DNA from: Pseudomonadaceae bacterium UBA836
Lineage (GTDB): Bacteria > Pseudomonadota > Gammaproteobacteria > Pseudomonadales > Pseudomonadaceae
DNA: 10,288 nt
Assembly (NCBI GenBank): GCA_002296055.1
Contig: DBHE01000208.1
Location: forward strand, 1 to 10,288
Reading direction: 5' to 3'
In this document: one piece after another, positions 1-7,308 of the stretch
How the letters are laid out: the number at the start of each line of letters is the position of its first letter
Position numbering within the stretch: the stretch's first letter is position 1
Translations under genes and position numbers: made by a program
The notes under the pieces: model-generated
Seen by the model: the letters and a program-made list of their open reading frames with translations, nothing else
Database searches by the model: none
What the model was told of the DNA's origin: nothing

Positions 1-729
1 GACAGCCCCAAAGGCGCCATTCGCCTTGCCGTGTTGCAACGCGATATGCAGCAGTGGATGCCTGCGCTCATGCAAGCCGACACGCCGCTACGCATCCTCG
101 ATATTGGTGCCGGGCTGGGGCAAATCAGCTGCTGGCTGGCGGGGCTGGGACATCAGCTGACGGTTGCCGAGCCCTCAGACGTGATGCTAGAAGCCGCCCG
201 CGAGCGCATCGACGCAAGCAATCCGCCGCAGCCAGTACGCTACCTGCAAACCCCCTTGCAGGCCCTTGCCGCGCAGGGTGAGCAGTATGATCTGGTGGTT
301 TTTCATGCAGTGCTGGAGTGGCTGGCCGAGCCCGCCGATGCGCTAGCACAGCTGGCTACGCTGCTGCTGCCAGGCGGCGCCCTGTCACTGGCGTTCTACA
401 ATCGCGACGCGCTGATCTACAAAAATCTGGTGAAGGGACAGTTCAAGAAGCTGCGCAAGAAGCCGCTGTCTGGTCAGGGTGAAAGCGGCCTGACGCCGCA
501 GCAGCCGCTTGACCCGCAGCAGGTGAAGGCCTGGACTGAGGCAGCGGGCCTTACATGCAAGGGCACCAGCGGTGTGAGGGTGTTTTACGACTACATGCCC
601 GAACCCTTTTGCAGCAACAGCAGTCTTGATGACCTGATCGAGTTTGAACTGCGCTACAGCCAGCACCCCGCCTATCAACACCTTGGCCGTTATCTGCACT
701 GGTGGCTGCAGCCCCAAGCCAGCCGCTAG
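1..729 (+). CDS. cmoM: CmoM, tRNA uridine-5-oxyacetic acid methyltransferase (5' end missing)
   Basis: SAM-dependent methyltransferase that esterifies 5-oxyacetic acid at wobble uridine 34 of tRNA, the last step after CmoA and CmoB; cytoplasmic. The reading frame is open from base 1 and is already homologous there: DSPKGAIRLAVL lines up with the KGQLR segment near the N-terminus of E. coli CmoM (formerly SmtA). About 20 residues are therefore outside the window, and the GTG at 31 is not the real start. The visible part has the SAM-binding glycine motif ILDIGAGLGQ, an acidic residue ending the second strand (VAEPSD), FHAVLEWLAEP as motif IV, LLLPGGALSLAFYN, and the CmoM-type C-terminal segments GVRVFYDY and LGRYLHWW. 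Those segments separate it from generic methyltransferases. It ends in TAG inside a CTAG shared with the stop of the convergent diguanylate cyclase gene. No clear terminator follows. Confidence 0.9.
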   Translation, partial: DSPKGAIRLAVLQRDMQQWMPALMQADTPLRILDIGAGLGQISCWLAGLGHQLTVAEPSDVMLEAARERIDASNPPQPVRYLQTPLQALAAQGEQYDLVVFHAVLEWLAEPADALAQLATLLLPGGALSLAFYNRDALIYKNLVKGQFKKLRKKPLSGQGESGLTPQQPLDPQQVKAWTEAAGLTCKGTSGVRVFYDYMPEPFCSNSSLDDLIEFELRYSQHPAYQHLGRYLHWWLQPQASR

Positions 730-1760
730 CCGCGCACTACCCGGTTGCGCCCCTCGCGCTTGGCCGTATACAGCGCGGCATCCGCGCGCTGGATGACATT
801 CTGGGCGCCAGGCTCTACCGACGCGGCATCTGCCAGTGCGGTACCCAAACTGATGGTCACCTGCAAGGTTGTCTCATCGAGTTCGAACGGCTGACGGCAG
901 AAGCTCTCACGCAGGCGCTCAGCAATCGCATCCAACTCTTGCTCATTCTGCACCAGCGCCAGCACCGCCAACTCTTCACCACCCAGACGCAGGGCCAGGT
1001 CATGCGGACGCAAGGCGGCGACCATGCGCTGACCTGATTGAATCAGCACCTGATCGCCCGCCGCATGGCCGTGTTCATCGTTGATACGTTTGAAATGGTC
1101 AAGGTCGCCGTAGATGAAAGCCACCTGCAGGGCCTCACGCTCAGCGCGACTGAGCAGCGCCGGTAACATGGCCCGCAACCCCTGACGATTCCACAGCTGG
1201 GTCAACGGGTCGATCAGCGCACGACGCTCCGCTTGGCCCAGCGCCTCCTGCAACCAGGCCGCGTCCATACGCAGCTGATGGGCAACAAAGAGCGCCTCAA
1301 ATAGCTGCTGAAAATCCCGCATGGCCTCGCGCTCGGATGCTGTCAGTTCGCGCGGTGCCGTGTCATGCACGCAAAAGGAGCCAATGCGGTTGCCATCCGG
1401 CGCATGCAGGGCAATACCGGCGTAAAAACGCACAAATGGGTACCCGAGTACCGCCGGATTATCGAAAAAGCGTTCGTCATCAAAGGCATCCGGCACATGC
1501 AGAATGTCCTCTGACAAAATAGTGTGACCGCAAAAGGACACATTGCGTGGCCCCTCAAGGTTATTGGCGCCAATCCGCCCCTTGAACCATTGGCGATCAG
1601 TATCGATTAGCGTCACCAGCGTACTGCTCACACCAAACAACCGCTGGGCGGTCCGCAGCAAGGCATCGATGTGAGGATCGGGCGGCGTGTCGAGCAGCTG
1701 CATAGACCGCAGCGCAGCCAGCCGCTGCACCTCATCGACAGGAATAGGCGCCTCAATCAT
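726..1760 (-). CDS. GAF-GGDEF diguanylate cyclase
   Basis: Predicted soluble cytoplasmic enzyme of 344 residues making cyclic di-GMP from two GTP. Residues about 25-160 form a GAF sensor domain (LVTLIDTDRQWFKG, FCGHTI, GSFCVHD). A short helical linker leads to a GGDEF domain at about 180-344. Catalytic features look intact: metal ligands in GDLDHFKRIND (D219), the signature GGEEL at 260-264, ISLGTALAD and the terminal ADAALYTAKREGRN. RPHD at 251-254 lies five residues before GGEEL, which fits an inhibitory I-site for product feedback. No transmembrane segment or signal peptide is seen, so the GAF ligand is probably cytoplasmic; it cannot be named. The ATG overlaps the stop of the upstream MATE gene as ATGA, with GAGGAG eight bases before it inside that gene, so the two are likely translationally coupled. 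It is the last gene of the minus operon. Confidence 0.92.
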   Translation of the reverse strand: MIEAPIPVDEVQRLAALRSMQLLDTPPDPHIDALLRTAQRLFGVSSTLVTLIDTDRQWFKGRIGANNLEGPRNVSFCGHTILSEDILHVPDAFDDERFFDNPAVLGYPFVRFYAGIALHAPDGNRIGSFCVHDTAPRELTASEREAMRDFQQLFEALFVAHQLRMDAAWLQEALGQAERRALIDPLTQLWNRQGLRAMLPALLSRAEREALQVAFIYGDLDHFKRINDEHGHAAGDQVLIQSGQRMVAALRPHDLALRLGGEELAVLALVQNEQELDAIAERLRESFCRQPFELDETTLQVTISLGTALADAASVEPGAQNVIQRADAALYTAKREGRNRVVRG

Positions 1761-3130
1761 GCGTTTAACTCCTCACTACGGTGGCCGCTCTCACCCGCCG
1801 GCATCCAGCGGTCGGTGCGCCATAGCCAGATGAACCAGCCCCCTAGAAACAGCGCTCGCAGCGCCATGAAGGTCATGAAACAGAACCACACCAGATGATT
1901 ATTCAGCCCCTGCAAGTACCAGACTAGCGGCAGATAGCACACCAGCGCCAGCAGCATGGCGTTGCGCATGGCCAGCGCCCGCGACGCGCCGATAAACAAG
2001 CCGTCAAGCAGGTAACTCCAGACCGTCACCAGGGGCATCAACGCCATCCAGGGCAAGTACTCGCCTGCAACGGTACGCACCGTCGCCAAGTCGGTAAGCA
2101 GTGCGATGATCGCCTCACCAGCCAGCATGAATACCAACACAAAACCAAGGCTGAGCAGCAGCGACCACATCGCTGTCACCACCAGCACCGCGCTCAACTG
2201 ACGCCGATCACGGCGACCCAAGGCATGCCCGCCAAGGGCTTCCAACGCATGCGCCAAACCATCGAGGGCATGGGATGTGAGCAGCATAAAGTTAAGCAAT
2301 ACCGCATTGGCCGCCACCACCTCATCGCCCAACTGCGCGCCCTGCACCACCAGCAGATAAAACACCGACTGCAGCGCGAGCGTGCGAATAAGAATGTCAC
2401 GATTGACCCGCAGCAGAGGCGCCGCGCCACGCAGGCCCAGTGCCTGAGACCAGACAAAGCGCCCCGGATGACGCCGCAAAATGGGTTGCAGCAAGACCAG
2501 GCCGAGCATCAGCCCGAGGTAGTCGCCGCACACACTGGCCCAGGCCGCGCCGGCCACCCCCCACTGCAGCCAGACCACCAGCAGCAGATCCAGCGCAATG
2601 TTGCACAGGTTCACGGTCAGCAATATGGCAAAGGGGGCACGGCTGTTCTGCGCACCGATAAACCAGCCGATCAGCACAAAGTTGGCCAGCGCCGCCGGCA
2701 AGCTCCAGAGCCGAATATGGAAGTACAACCCGGCCTGCTCTATCAGCGCTGGGCTGCTATCCAGATAGTGCAACCCGGCAAGCAGCAATGGCTCGCGCAG
2801 CACCAACACCAGCAAGCTCAGCAACAGCGCCAGCCACAGTGACTGAGCCAGCACCCCACGAAGTTCATCGCCGTTCTCGGCGCCGCTTGCCTGCGCAGCA
2901 AACCCGGTGGTGCCCATACGCAGAAAGCCGGCTGCCCAGAGTACGAAAGTAAACAGGGTGCTGCCGACCGCAACCGCGCCGAGATGATAAGCCGCGTCCA
3001 GATGGCCGATCACGGCGGTGTCGACCAGCCCGACCAGCGGCACGCTGATATTGGAGAGGATTAACGGAAAGGCAATGGCCCAGACCTTGCGCTGGGTGGC
3101 CTGGTCGCGCCAATACGCCAACAGCGGCAT
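1757..3130 (-). CDS. dinF: DinF-type MATE family efflux transporter
   Basis: Inner-membrane multidrug and toxin extrusion transporter, 457 residues, the usual family length, hydrophobic throughout with about 12 expected helices. The first helix carries SNISVPLVGLVDTAVIGHL, with the family's conserved aspartate at D37. Other DinF-like landmarks are FLRMGTTGFAAQASGAENG, LIGWFIGAQNSRAPFAILL, VNRDILIRTLALQ, AANAVLLNFMLLTSHALDGL and SYLLDGLFIGASRALAMRN. These follow E. coli DinF along the whole length, so I call it DinF subfamily rather than NorM. Such pumps exchange Na+ or H+ for organic cations or toxic metabolites; the substrate here is unknown. The ATG is one base after the yciH stop, with GGAGG five bases before it. 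Its stop overlaps the start of the diguanylate cyclase gene. No LexA-like site is evident next to it, unlike the lexA-linked dinF of E. coli. Confidence 0.9.
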   Translation of the reverse strand: MPLLAYWRDQATQRKVWAIAFPLILSNISVPLVGLVDTAVIGHLDAAYHLGAVAVGSTLFTFVLWAAGFLRMGTTGFAAQASGAENGDELRGVLAQSLWLALLLSLLVLVLREPLLLAGLHYLDSSPALIEQAGLYFHIRLWSLPAALANFVLIGWFIGAQNSRAPFAILLTVNLCNIALDLLLVVWLQWGVAGAAWASVCGDYLGLMLGLVLLQPILRRHPGRFVWSQALGLRGAAPLLRVNRDILIRTLALQSVFYLLVVQGAQLGDEVVAANAVLLNFMLLTSHALDGLAHALEALGGHALGRRDRRQLSAVLVVTAMWSLLLSLGFVLVFMLAGEAIIALLTDLATVRTVAGEYLPWMALMPLVTVWSYLLDGLFIGASRALAMRNAMLLALVCYLPLVWYLQGLNNHLVWFCFMTFMALRALFLGGWFIWLWRTDRWMPAGESGHRSEELNA

Positions 3131-3131
3131 A

Positions 3132-3497
3132 TCAGCCTCCGGCGCGCTTGACCTGGTAGCCCTCGGCTTTCAGCAGCTCACAGACCTGCTCTGCCTTGTC
3201 CCCCTGAATCTCGATAACACCGTCCTTGACCGCGCCGCCACAACCACAGCGATTCTTCAGGCGCTTGGCCAATGCCTTTAGGTCATCTGCTTTCAACAGC
3301 ACCCCACTCACCGTGGTAACCGTTTTACCGCCACGCCCTTTGGTTTCACGGCGCACCCGAGCAATGCCATCACCCTTGGGCACCGCCTGCTCGGCGCAGC
3401 GGCATTCAGTCTGAGGCTGTTCACAGTCAGGGCACATGCGCCCGGAGTCGGTGGAATAGACCAGGCCACCCAGGGCCTGCAAACCGGTCTTTTTCAT
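3132..3497 (-). CDS. yciH: YciH, SUI1/eIF1-like translation factor
   Basis: Small protein of 121 residues with a C-terminal SUI1 (eIF1-like) domain at about 45-118. In E. coli the homologue can affect the accuracy of start-site selection in vitro; its cellular role is not settled. Visible landmarks are GGLVYSTDSGR near the N-terminus, KGDGIARVRRETKGRGGK, which includes the basic loop region, and RCGCGGAVKDGVIEIQGDK, which is near-identical to the enterobacterial protein. Between them are four cysteines in a CPDC...CRC pattern (C22, C25, C32, C34) that E. coli YciH lacks, plus the conserved pair C84/C86. The ATG overlaps the upstream Nudix stop as ATGA. No strong Shine-Dalgarno precedes it, so translation probably depends on coupling. 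It sits one base upstream of dinF. Confidence 0.93.
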   Translation of the reverse strand: MKKTGLQALGGLVYSTDSGRMCPDCEQPQTECRCAEQAVPKGDGIARVRRETKGRGGKTVTTVSGVLLKADDLKALAKRLKNRCGCGGAVKDGVIEIQGDKAEQVCELLKAEGYQVKRAGG

Positions 3498-4039
3498 GCA
3501 GGAAGATCCAAAGAAGGGTGTTTCAACAAACGCGCCAGGGCTTCCTGCGAGTCAGGTGCGTACTGCTCACCAGTACGTCGCCAGTCACCGTGCAGATCGA
3601 CCCAACGGGCCGCCTGCACTTCCTCCGGCTGCAGCCGCAAGGGGCCATCCCAGCGGCAACTGAAGACCCCGGCCCACAGGCGGCTATCAGGCGAGTCAAA
3701 GTAAAAGCGGAAGTGTTCGGTCAGCGGCACGCCCTGCACCCCCAACTCCTCGGCCAGCTCCCGCTCGGCCCCCTCCAGGTAGCTTTCGCCTGCGGCGACC
3801 ACGCCGCCAGCCGCCACATCCCAGAAGGCAGGATACAGCCGCTTGTGGGCGGTGCGTTGATGCACGCACAACTCACCACGACTGTTGAACACAAAAATAA
3901 AGGTGCAGCGGGTAATCAGCCCCCGCGCCTGCGCCTCGGCGCGGGTGACCTCGCCGAGCGGCTGGTCGTGCTCGTCGACATACACCACCCGCTCAGCCCC
4001 TGAGGCCTTGAGATAAGCCTCTACCTGTTGTTGATTCAC
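3494..4039 (-). CDS. YfcD-type Nudix hydrolase
   Basis: Nudix hydrolase of 181 residues, close to the 180 of E. coli YfcD, which it resembles along its length. The 23-residue Nudix box is complete at 79-101: G79, E85, then RELAEELGV at 93-101, with the metal-binding glutamates E94, E97 and E98. Flanking segments typical of YfcD include DVAAGGVV, FYFDSPDSRLW and YAPDSQEALARLL. The fold is related to isopentenyl-diphosphate isomerase, but the substrate of this group is not established, so no pyrophosphate substrate is assigned. The start is GTG at 4039-4037, three bases after the DUF2333 stop. That stop is in the same frame, so no earlier start is possible, and no alternative ATG lies near the N-terminus. 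The ribosome site is weak, which suggests coupling. Its stop overlaps the yciH start. Confidence 0.9.
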   Translation of the reverse strand: MNQQQVEAYLKASGAERVVYVDEHDQPLGEVTRAEAQARGLITRCTFIFVFNSRGELCVHQRTAHKRLYPAFWDVAAGGVVAAGESYLEGAERELAEELGVQGVPLTEHFRFYFDSPDSRLWAGVFSCRWDGPLRLQPEEVQAARWVDLHGDWRRTGEQYAPDSQEALARLLKHPSLDLPA

Positions 4040-4042
4040 GTA

Positions 4043-5002
4043 TCAGCCCTGTTCCAGCAAGCGGTGCAGCTCGATCAGGCCGGCGTTGGCGCGCGACAGG
4101 TAGTTGGCCATGACCAGCGAATGGTTGGCCAGCATGCCAAAGCCATCACCATTGAGCACCATGGGACTCCACAGGGTCTGCTGGGTCGCCTCCAGCTCAC
4201 GGATAATCTGCTGCAGGCTCACCAGCGCGTTCTTCTTCTCCAGCACGCCGCCAAAGTCATGCTCGACAGCGCGCAGCAGCTGCACCAGCGCCCAGGACGT
4301 ACCGCGTGCTTCATAGAACACATCGTCAATTTCGAGCCAGGGCGTCGTCTCACCCAGTTTGCCACCATCGGTCAGCGGGGCACGCCCGACACTGGCAGAC
4401 AGGCGCTGCGACAGCGATCCGAGGCGAGTGCTAACGTCGCTCACCCAACTGGACAGGTTGTCGGCACGCGAATAGAAATTGGCCTCTCCACGACGCAGGC
4501 GGGCGATATAACTGTCCAGCGCCTTAACGCCATCGCGGTACTCGCTTTCGCTGGCCGGCATGGCCCAGCTGTTGTTATCGAAGTGGAAGCGCGGTTCGGC
4601 CTTGACCAGATCCCGGTCCTCGGTGGATTGCGACTGTGAGCGCGCCATGTCGCGGCGCAGCGCACGGGTCATGTCACGTACCTGAACCAGCACGCCGTAC
4701 TCCCAACGCGGCATGTTATCCATCAGCAGACCGGGCGGCATGATGTCGTTGCTGATATAGCCACCGGGCTTGTCCAGCAGCGTCAGCACCAGCCCGCGCA
4801 AGGTCATCGCCGTGTACTCACCGCTAACCTGCTCGGTTTTCGGTGTACCGGCCACCGGTTCAAGCCCCGGTTCACTGCTCCAGTACCACCCCACCAACAC
4901 GAGGATCAGCAGAACGATCAGTACCGGAACCAGTATCAGCTTACCCAACCAGCTCTTGTCGCCATCGGTGTGTGTAGCGGATTTTCCTTTACCAAATGCC
5001 AT
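4043..5002 (-). CDS. DUF2333 family membrane-anchored protein
   Basis: Conserved protein of unknown function, 319 residues, of the DUF2333 family found mostly in gamma-proteobacteria including pseudomonads. A short charged N-terminus (about 1-18) is followed by one strong hydrophobic helix at about 20-41 (LILVPVLIVLLILVLVGWYW). The rest, about 275 residues, is hydrophilic and probably mainly helical, presumably on the periplasmic side because the basic residues are N-terminal. Recognisable stretches are GGYISNDIMPPGLLMDNMP, WEYGVLVQVRDMTRALR, SVGRAPLTDGG and NYLSRANAGLIELHRLLEQG. The ATG has GGGAG seven bases upstream and is the first gene of the five-gene minus operon, divergent from the chemoreceptor. 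I see no catalytic motif. Family assignment rests on recall of the sequence pattern and on synteny. Confidence 0.82.
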   Translation of the reverse strand: MAFGKGKSATHTDGDKSWLGKLILVPVLIVLLILVLVGWYWSSEPGLEPVAGTPKTEQVSGEYTAMTLRGLVLTLLDKPGGYISNDIMPPGLLMDNMPRWEYGVLVQVRDMTRALRRDMARSQSQSTEDRDLVKAEPRFHFDNNSWAMPASESEYRDGVKALDSYIARLRRGEANFYSRADNLSSWVSDVSTRLGSLSQRLSASVGRAPLTDGGKLGETTPWLEIDDVFYEARGTSWALVQLLRAVEHDFGGVLEKKNALVSLQQIIRELEATQQTLWSPMVLNGDGFGMLANHSLVMANYLSRANAGLIELHRLLEQG

Positions 5003-5110
5003 ATCCAGACTCCCGTAGCTGTCATGCGCACCAGCATATCACCGTGAGTCCACCCCTGCCCGCCCGATACCGTCTATCATGCCGCGCTCTGGATAACGGC
5101 ACATCGCCAC

Positions 5111-5145
5111 CTTTCATCAAGCTGTCACACAATTGACACTATCAT
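5111..5145 (+). promoter_or_regulatory. Putative PhoB box and -10 of the chemoreceptor gene
   Basis: CTTTCAT at 5111-5117, CTGTCAC at 5122-5128 and TTGACAC at 5133-5139 repeat with an 11-base period. Against the PhoB box consensus CTGTCATAWAWCTGTCAY, bases 5111-5128 match at 15 of 18 positions and 5122-5139 at 14 of 18. TATCAT at 5140-5145 is a 5/6 match to a sigma-70 -10 and lies 11 bases after the first box, the arrangement used at PhoB-activated promoters, where the box replaces the -35. A start near 5152 would give a leader of about 27 bases to the ATG at 5179. The motif match is seen directly; control by PhoB is inferred. Confidence 0.6.
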
Positions 5146-5178
5146 CGCGGTCGTCTCACCTTGTCCGAGAGCCCGCGC

Positions 5179-7146
5179 ATGCGCCTGAAGACCCTGACTC
5201 TGTTCAACACCTGCCTGCTGGTTGCAGTGGGCATCGCCCTGGCCGCCAGCCTTTGGTGGGCGCAGCAGGCGCTCAAGGTGCCTTACACGCTGATGGACGC
5301 CTATCTGAATATTGTCAGCCAAACCCAGGCCCTGCAGCGTGACACCGAAGCCTACCGCCTGAGCGGCGATGCGGTTCGCCTGCAAGAGGCGCAACACACC
5401 GCAAGCGCGCTGCAGGACAACCTGCAGGCATTCCCTGACGACATCCGTCAGCCACTGGCTGAGCCACTGGCGGCCTTTATCGATTTCATGCAAACGGACC
5501 TGCTGGCAGTAGGCAAGCTCGCCGGCGACCCGCAGGGCCTGCTCACCCAGGCTGAACGGGAAATACAGGCCGAACTGGCGCACCTGGCCAGCTATGCCCG
5601 CGATGGCCAGCAACAGGGTGCTCGGCAGGCGATGGAGTATGTTCGTCTGATCGACGAACTGCAGGCAGATCTGCTGCGTATCAGCCTGGCGCGGGCCAAG
5701 CTGTTCAGCCAGAACGACCCGGCGTTGCTGGCCAATCTGCAGCGTCTGCTGCAGGGTGCGCAGGAGCGCGCCAATGCACTGGATGCGCTGCCGCTGCTGG
5801 GGGTGATTGCGGAGCAAGAAAACAGCAACGACCCCTTCGCCTCGTTACTGGGCATCAATACCGACAGCAGCGCTGACGCTGTTGACCCCGGCGCTGACTT
5901 CAAACGTACCCTGCTGTCGCTGCTCAAACGCTATCCAGCCGAACTTGAGCGGACCGGCGCGCTGATCGCTGAACGAGCGCAACTACAGCAGATTACCGGA
6001 GAACGCATCGACAACCTGCAGGCCGGCACCGCACAGATGCGGCCGGCGCTGACCGCCGCCCGCGACGGCATCACCAACCAAGTGCGCAACGTGCAATTGG
6101 CCATCATCGGGCTGATCATTCTTATCGCGTTGCTGATCGAGCGCTCGCAGCGCGCCCTGTCCAAGGCTATCGGCCGCTTCGCCCCAGTGCTATCCACCTA
6201 CGCTGAGGGCGACTTTACCCAGCCGGTCGAGTCCAGTTCGCGCATCAGTGAACTGAAACAGCTGGAGCTGGCGGCCAATCAGCTACGTCAGTATCTGATT
6301 GAACTGGTCACCACCATCAACCAGCAGGCTGAGGCGCTCAGCGGCACCAGCGACGACCTGGAGCGACTCTCCGCTGACACCCACGACCGCGCCGCTCAGC
6401 AGCAGCGCGACACCCAGTCCATCAACCAGGATATCGGCGGCATGGACGAGGCCATCCGGCTGGTCGCCACCAATGCTGGCGAAAGCGCAGAGCTGGCCCG
6501 CGCCGCCAACCGCGAAGTGCGCGACGGCCAGGAAGTCATCGGCGGCACCATCGCCCAGATGCAGCAGTTGGTGCAGGAAGTACAAAGCAGTGCCCGCACC
6601 ATTGATCGCATGGTGGCCGAATCCGACACCATCGGCGGCGTCTTGCAGGTCATTCAGGGCATTGCCGAACAGACCAACCTGTTGGCGCTGAATGCTGCCA
6701 TTGAGGCGGCGCGAGCTGGCGAAGCCGGGCGCGGTTTTGCCGTGGTTGCCGATGAAGTTCGTGGACTGGCCCAACGCACGGCAGGCTCTACGCAGGAGAT
6801 TCGCCAACTGATCGAGCGCCTGCAACAGGTGGCCCGCCAATCCGCCGGCCAGATGGAAGAGCAGGTCAAGCATGCGCGTCATACCGCCGAGCAGGGGCAG
6901 TTGGCCGATGCGGCTTTGGGGCGCATCGTCAATGCCATCGACCGCATCACCGAGCTAGCCGAACATATCGCCACCCACACCGACGCCCAGTCCGAACGGG
7001 TACGCACCATTCGCGAGAACAGCCAGCAGATTCACCAGCTGAGCGACGCCAACCTGGGCATGGTCAGCCATACCCGACAGCACACCCAGCAAATCAGCCA
7101 GCGCAGCCGCGCGCTGCTGTCAGCCGTATCGGCGTTTCGAATCTGA
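5179..7146 (+). CDS. ctpL: Methyl-accepting chemotaxis protein, CtpL-like
   Basis: Inner-membrane chemoreceptor of 655 residues. TM1 is at about 8-27 and TM2 at about 306-321 ([17 protein letters not shown]). Between them lies a periplasmic domain of about 280 residues, largely helical by composition. That size fits a helical bimodular (HBM) rather than a small four-helix sensor. HAMP follows at about 322-376. The cytoplasmic signalling rod has the conserved hairpin tip around 492-534, including [21 protein letters not shown] and [15 protein letters not shown], that contacts CheA and CheW. The tail ends SAFRI with no CheR-binding pentapeptide. ATG at 5179 is chosen over the in-frame TTG at 5161 because GAGAG lies seven bases upstream and TTG would have almost no leader. 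The position before dsbD-aroQ-accB and the upstream Pho box both suggest the phosphate-taxis receptor CtpL. The receptor class is certain; the specificity is inferred. Confidence 0.9.
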   Translation: MRLKTLTLFNTCLLVAVGIALAASLWWAQQALKVPYTLMDAYLNIVSQTQALQRDTEAYRLSGDAVRLQEAQHTASALQDNLQAFPDDIRQPLAEPLAAFIDFMQTDLLAVGKLAGDPQGLLTQAEREIQAELAHLASYARDGQQQGARQAMEYVRLIDELQADLLRISLARAKLFSQNDPALLANLQRLLQGAQERANALDALPLLGVIAEQENSNDPFASLLGINTDSSADAVDPGADFKRTLLSLLKRYPAELERTGALIAERAQLQQITGERIDNLQAGTAQMRPALTAARDGITNQVRNVQLAIIGLIILIALLIERSQRALSKAIGRFAPVLSTYAEGDFTQPVESSSRISELKQLELAANQLRQYLIELVTTINQQAEALSGTSDDLERLSADTHDRAAQQQRDTQSINQDIGGMDEAIRLVATNAGESAELARAANREVRDGQEVIGGTIAQMQQLVQEVQSSARTIDRMVAESDTIGGVLQVIQGIAEQTNLLALNAAIEAARAGEAGRGFAVVADEVRGLAQRTAGSTQEIRQLIERLQQVARQSAGQMEEQVKHARHTAEQGQLADAALGRIVNAIDRITELAEHIATHTDAQSERVRTIRENSQQIHQLSDANLGMVSHTRQHTQQISQRSRALLSAVSAFRI

Positions 7147-7234
7147 GCAAGCACTGATCAACTGCGCTCGCAAAGGGCGTGTGGGATTGGTCAGCGCTTC
7201 CTTGTCCCATTTGGCAACACTTAGGCGGTCACCC

Positions 7235-7253
7235 AAGGGCGGCCGCGCCCTTT
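7235..7253 (+). terminator. Possible terminator after the chemoreceptor gene
   Basis: AAGGGCG (7235-7241) and CGCCCTT (7246-7252) form a perfect seven-pair GC-rich stem with a GCCG loop, in the 162-base gap between the chemoreceptor gene and dsbD. The T-run is only three bases before it turns to CGCC, so it is a weak intrinsic terminator at best. An outer GGCG (7224-7227) and CGCC (7254-7257) could extend the fold. The rest of the gap shows nothing certain. TATGAT at 7274-7279 could be a -10 for dsbD but has no convincing -35. Confidence 0.35.
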
Positions 7254-7308
7254 CGCCAGCAAAGCGCACACCGTATGATGAGCCTCTGTTTTTCAGGTCG
7301 GTTATCCC

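Noticed and set aside
31..729. cmoM beginning at GTG 31
   Set aside because: The frame is open to base 1 and residues before the GTG already match the CmoM family, so the gene is cut by the window edge.
2225..2842. 205-residue plus-strand frame opposite dinF
   Set aside because: Composition is dominated by Q, R, H and P as expected for the antisense of a membrane protein gene; no ribosome site or family.
4037..4048. DUF2333-Nudix fusion by readthrough of the in-frame TGA
   Set aside because: The two frames are in phase with only TGA and one codon between, but both proteins have normal family lengths and a usable GTG start follows, so they are simply adjacent genes.
5019..5025. Second PhoB site (CTGTCAT) near the DUF2333 start
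   Set aside because: It is a perfect half-site but has no partner 11 bases away on either side; expected by chance.
5133..5138. TTGACA as a sigma-70 -35 for the chemoreceptor gene
   Set aside because: At 17 bases downstream the sequence is TCACCT, not a -10. It fits better as the third heptamer of the Pho-box repeat.
5125..5817. 230-residue minus-strand frame opposite the chemoreceptor gene
   Set aside because: It lies wholly within the receptor gene, is glutamine/leucine-rich low-complexity translation and matches no family; it is a shadow frame.
7274..7279. TATGAT as a dsbD promoter -10
   Set aside because: No acceptable -35 lies 15-18 bases upstream, so I do not list it as a feature.
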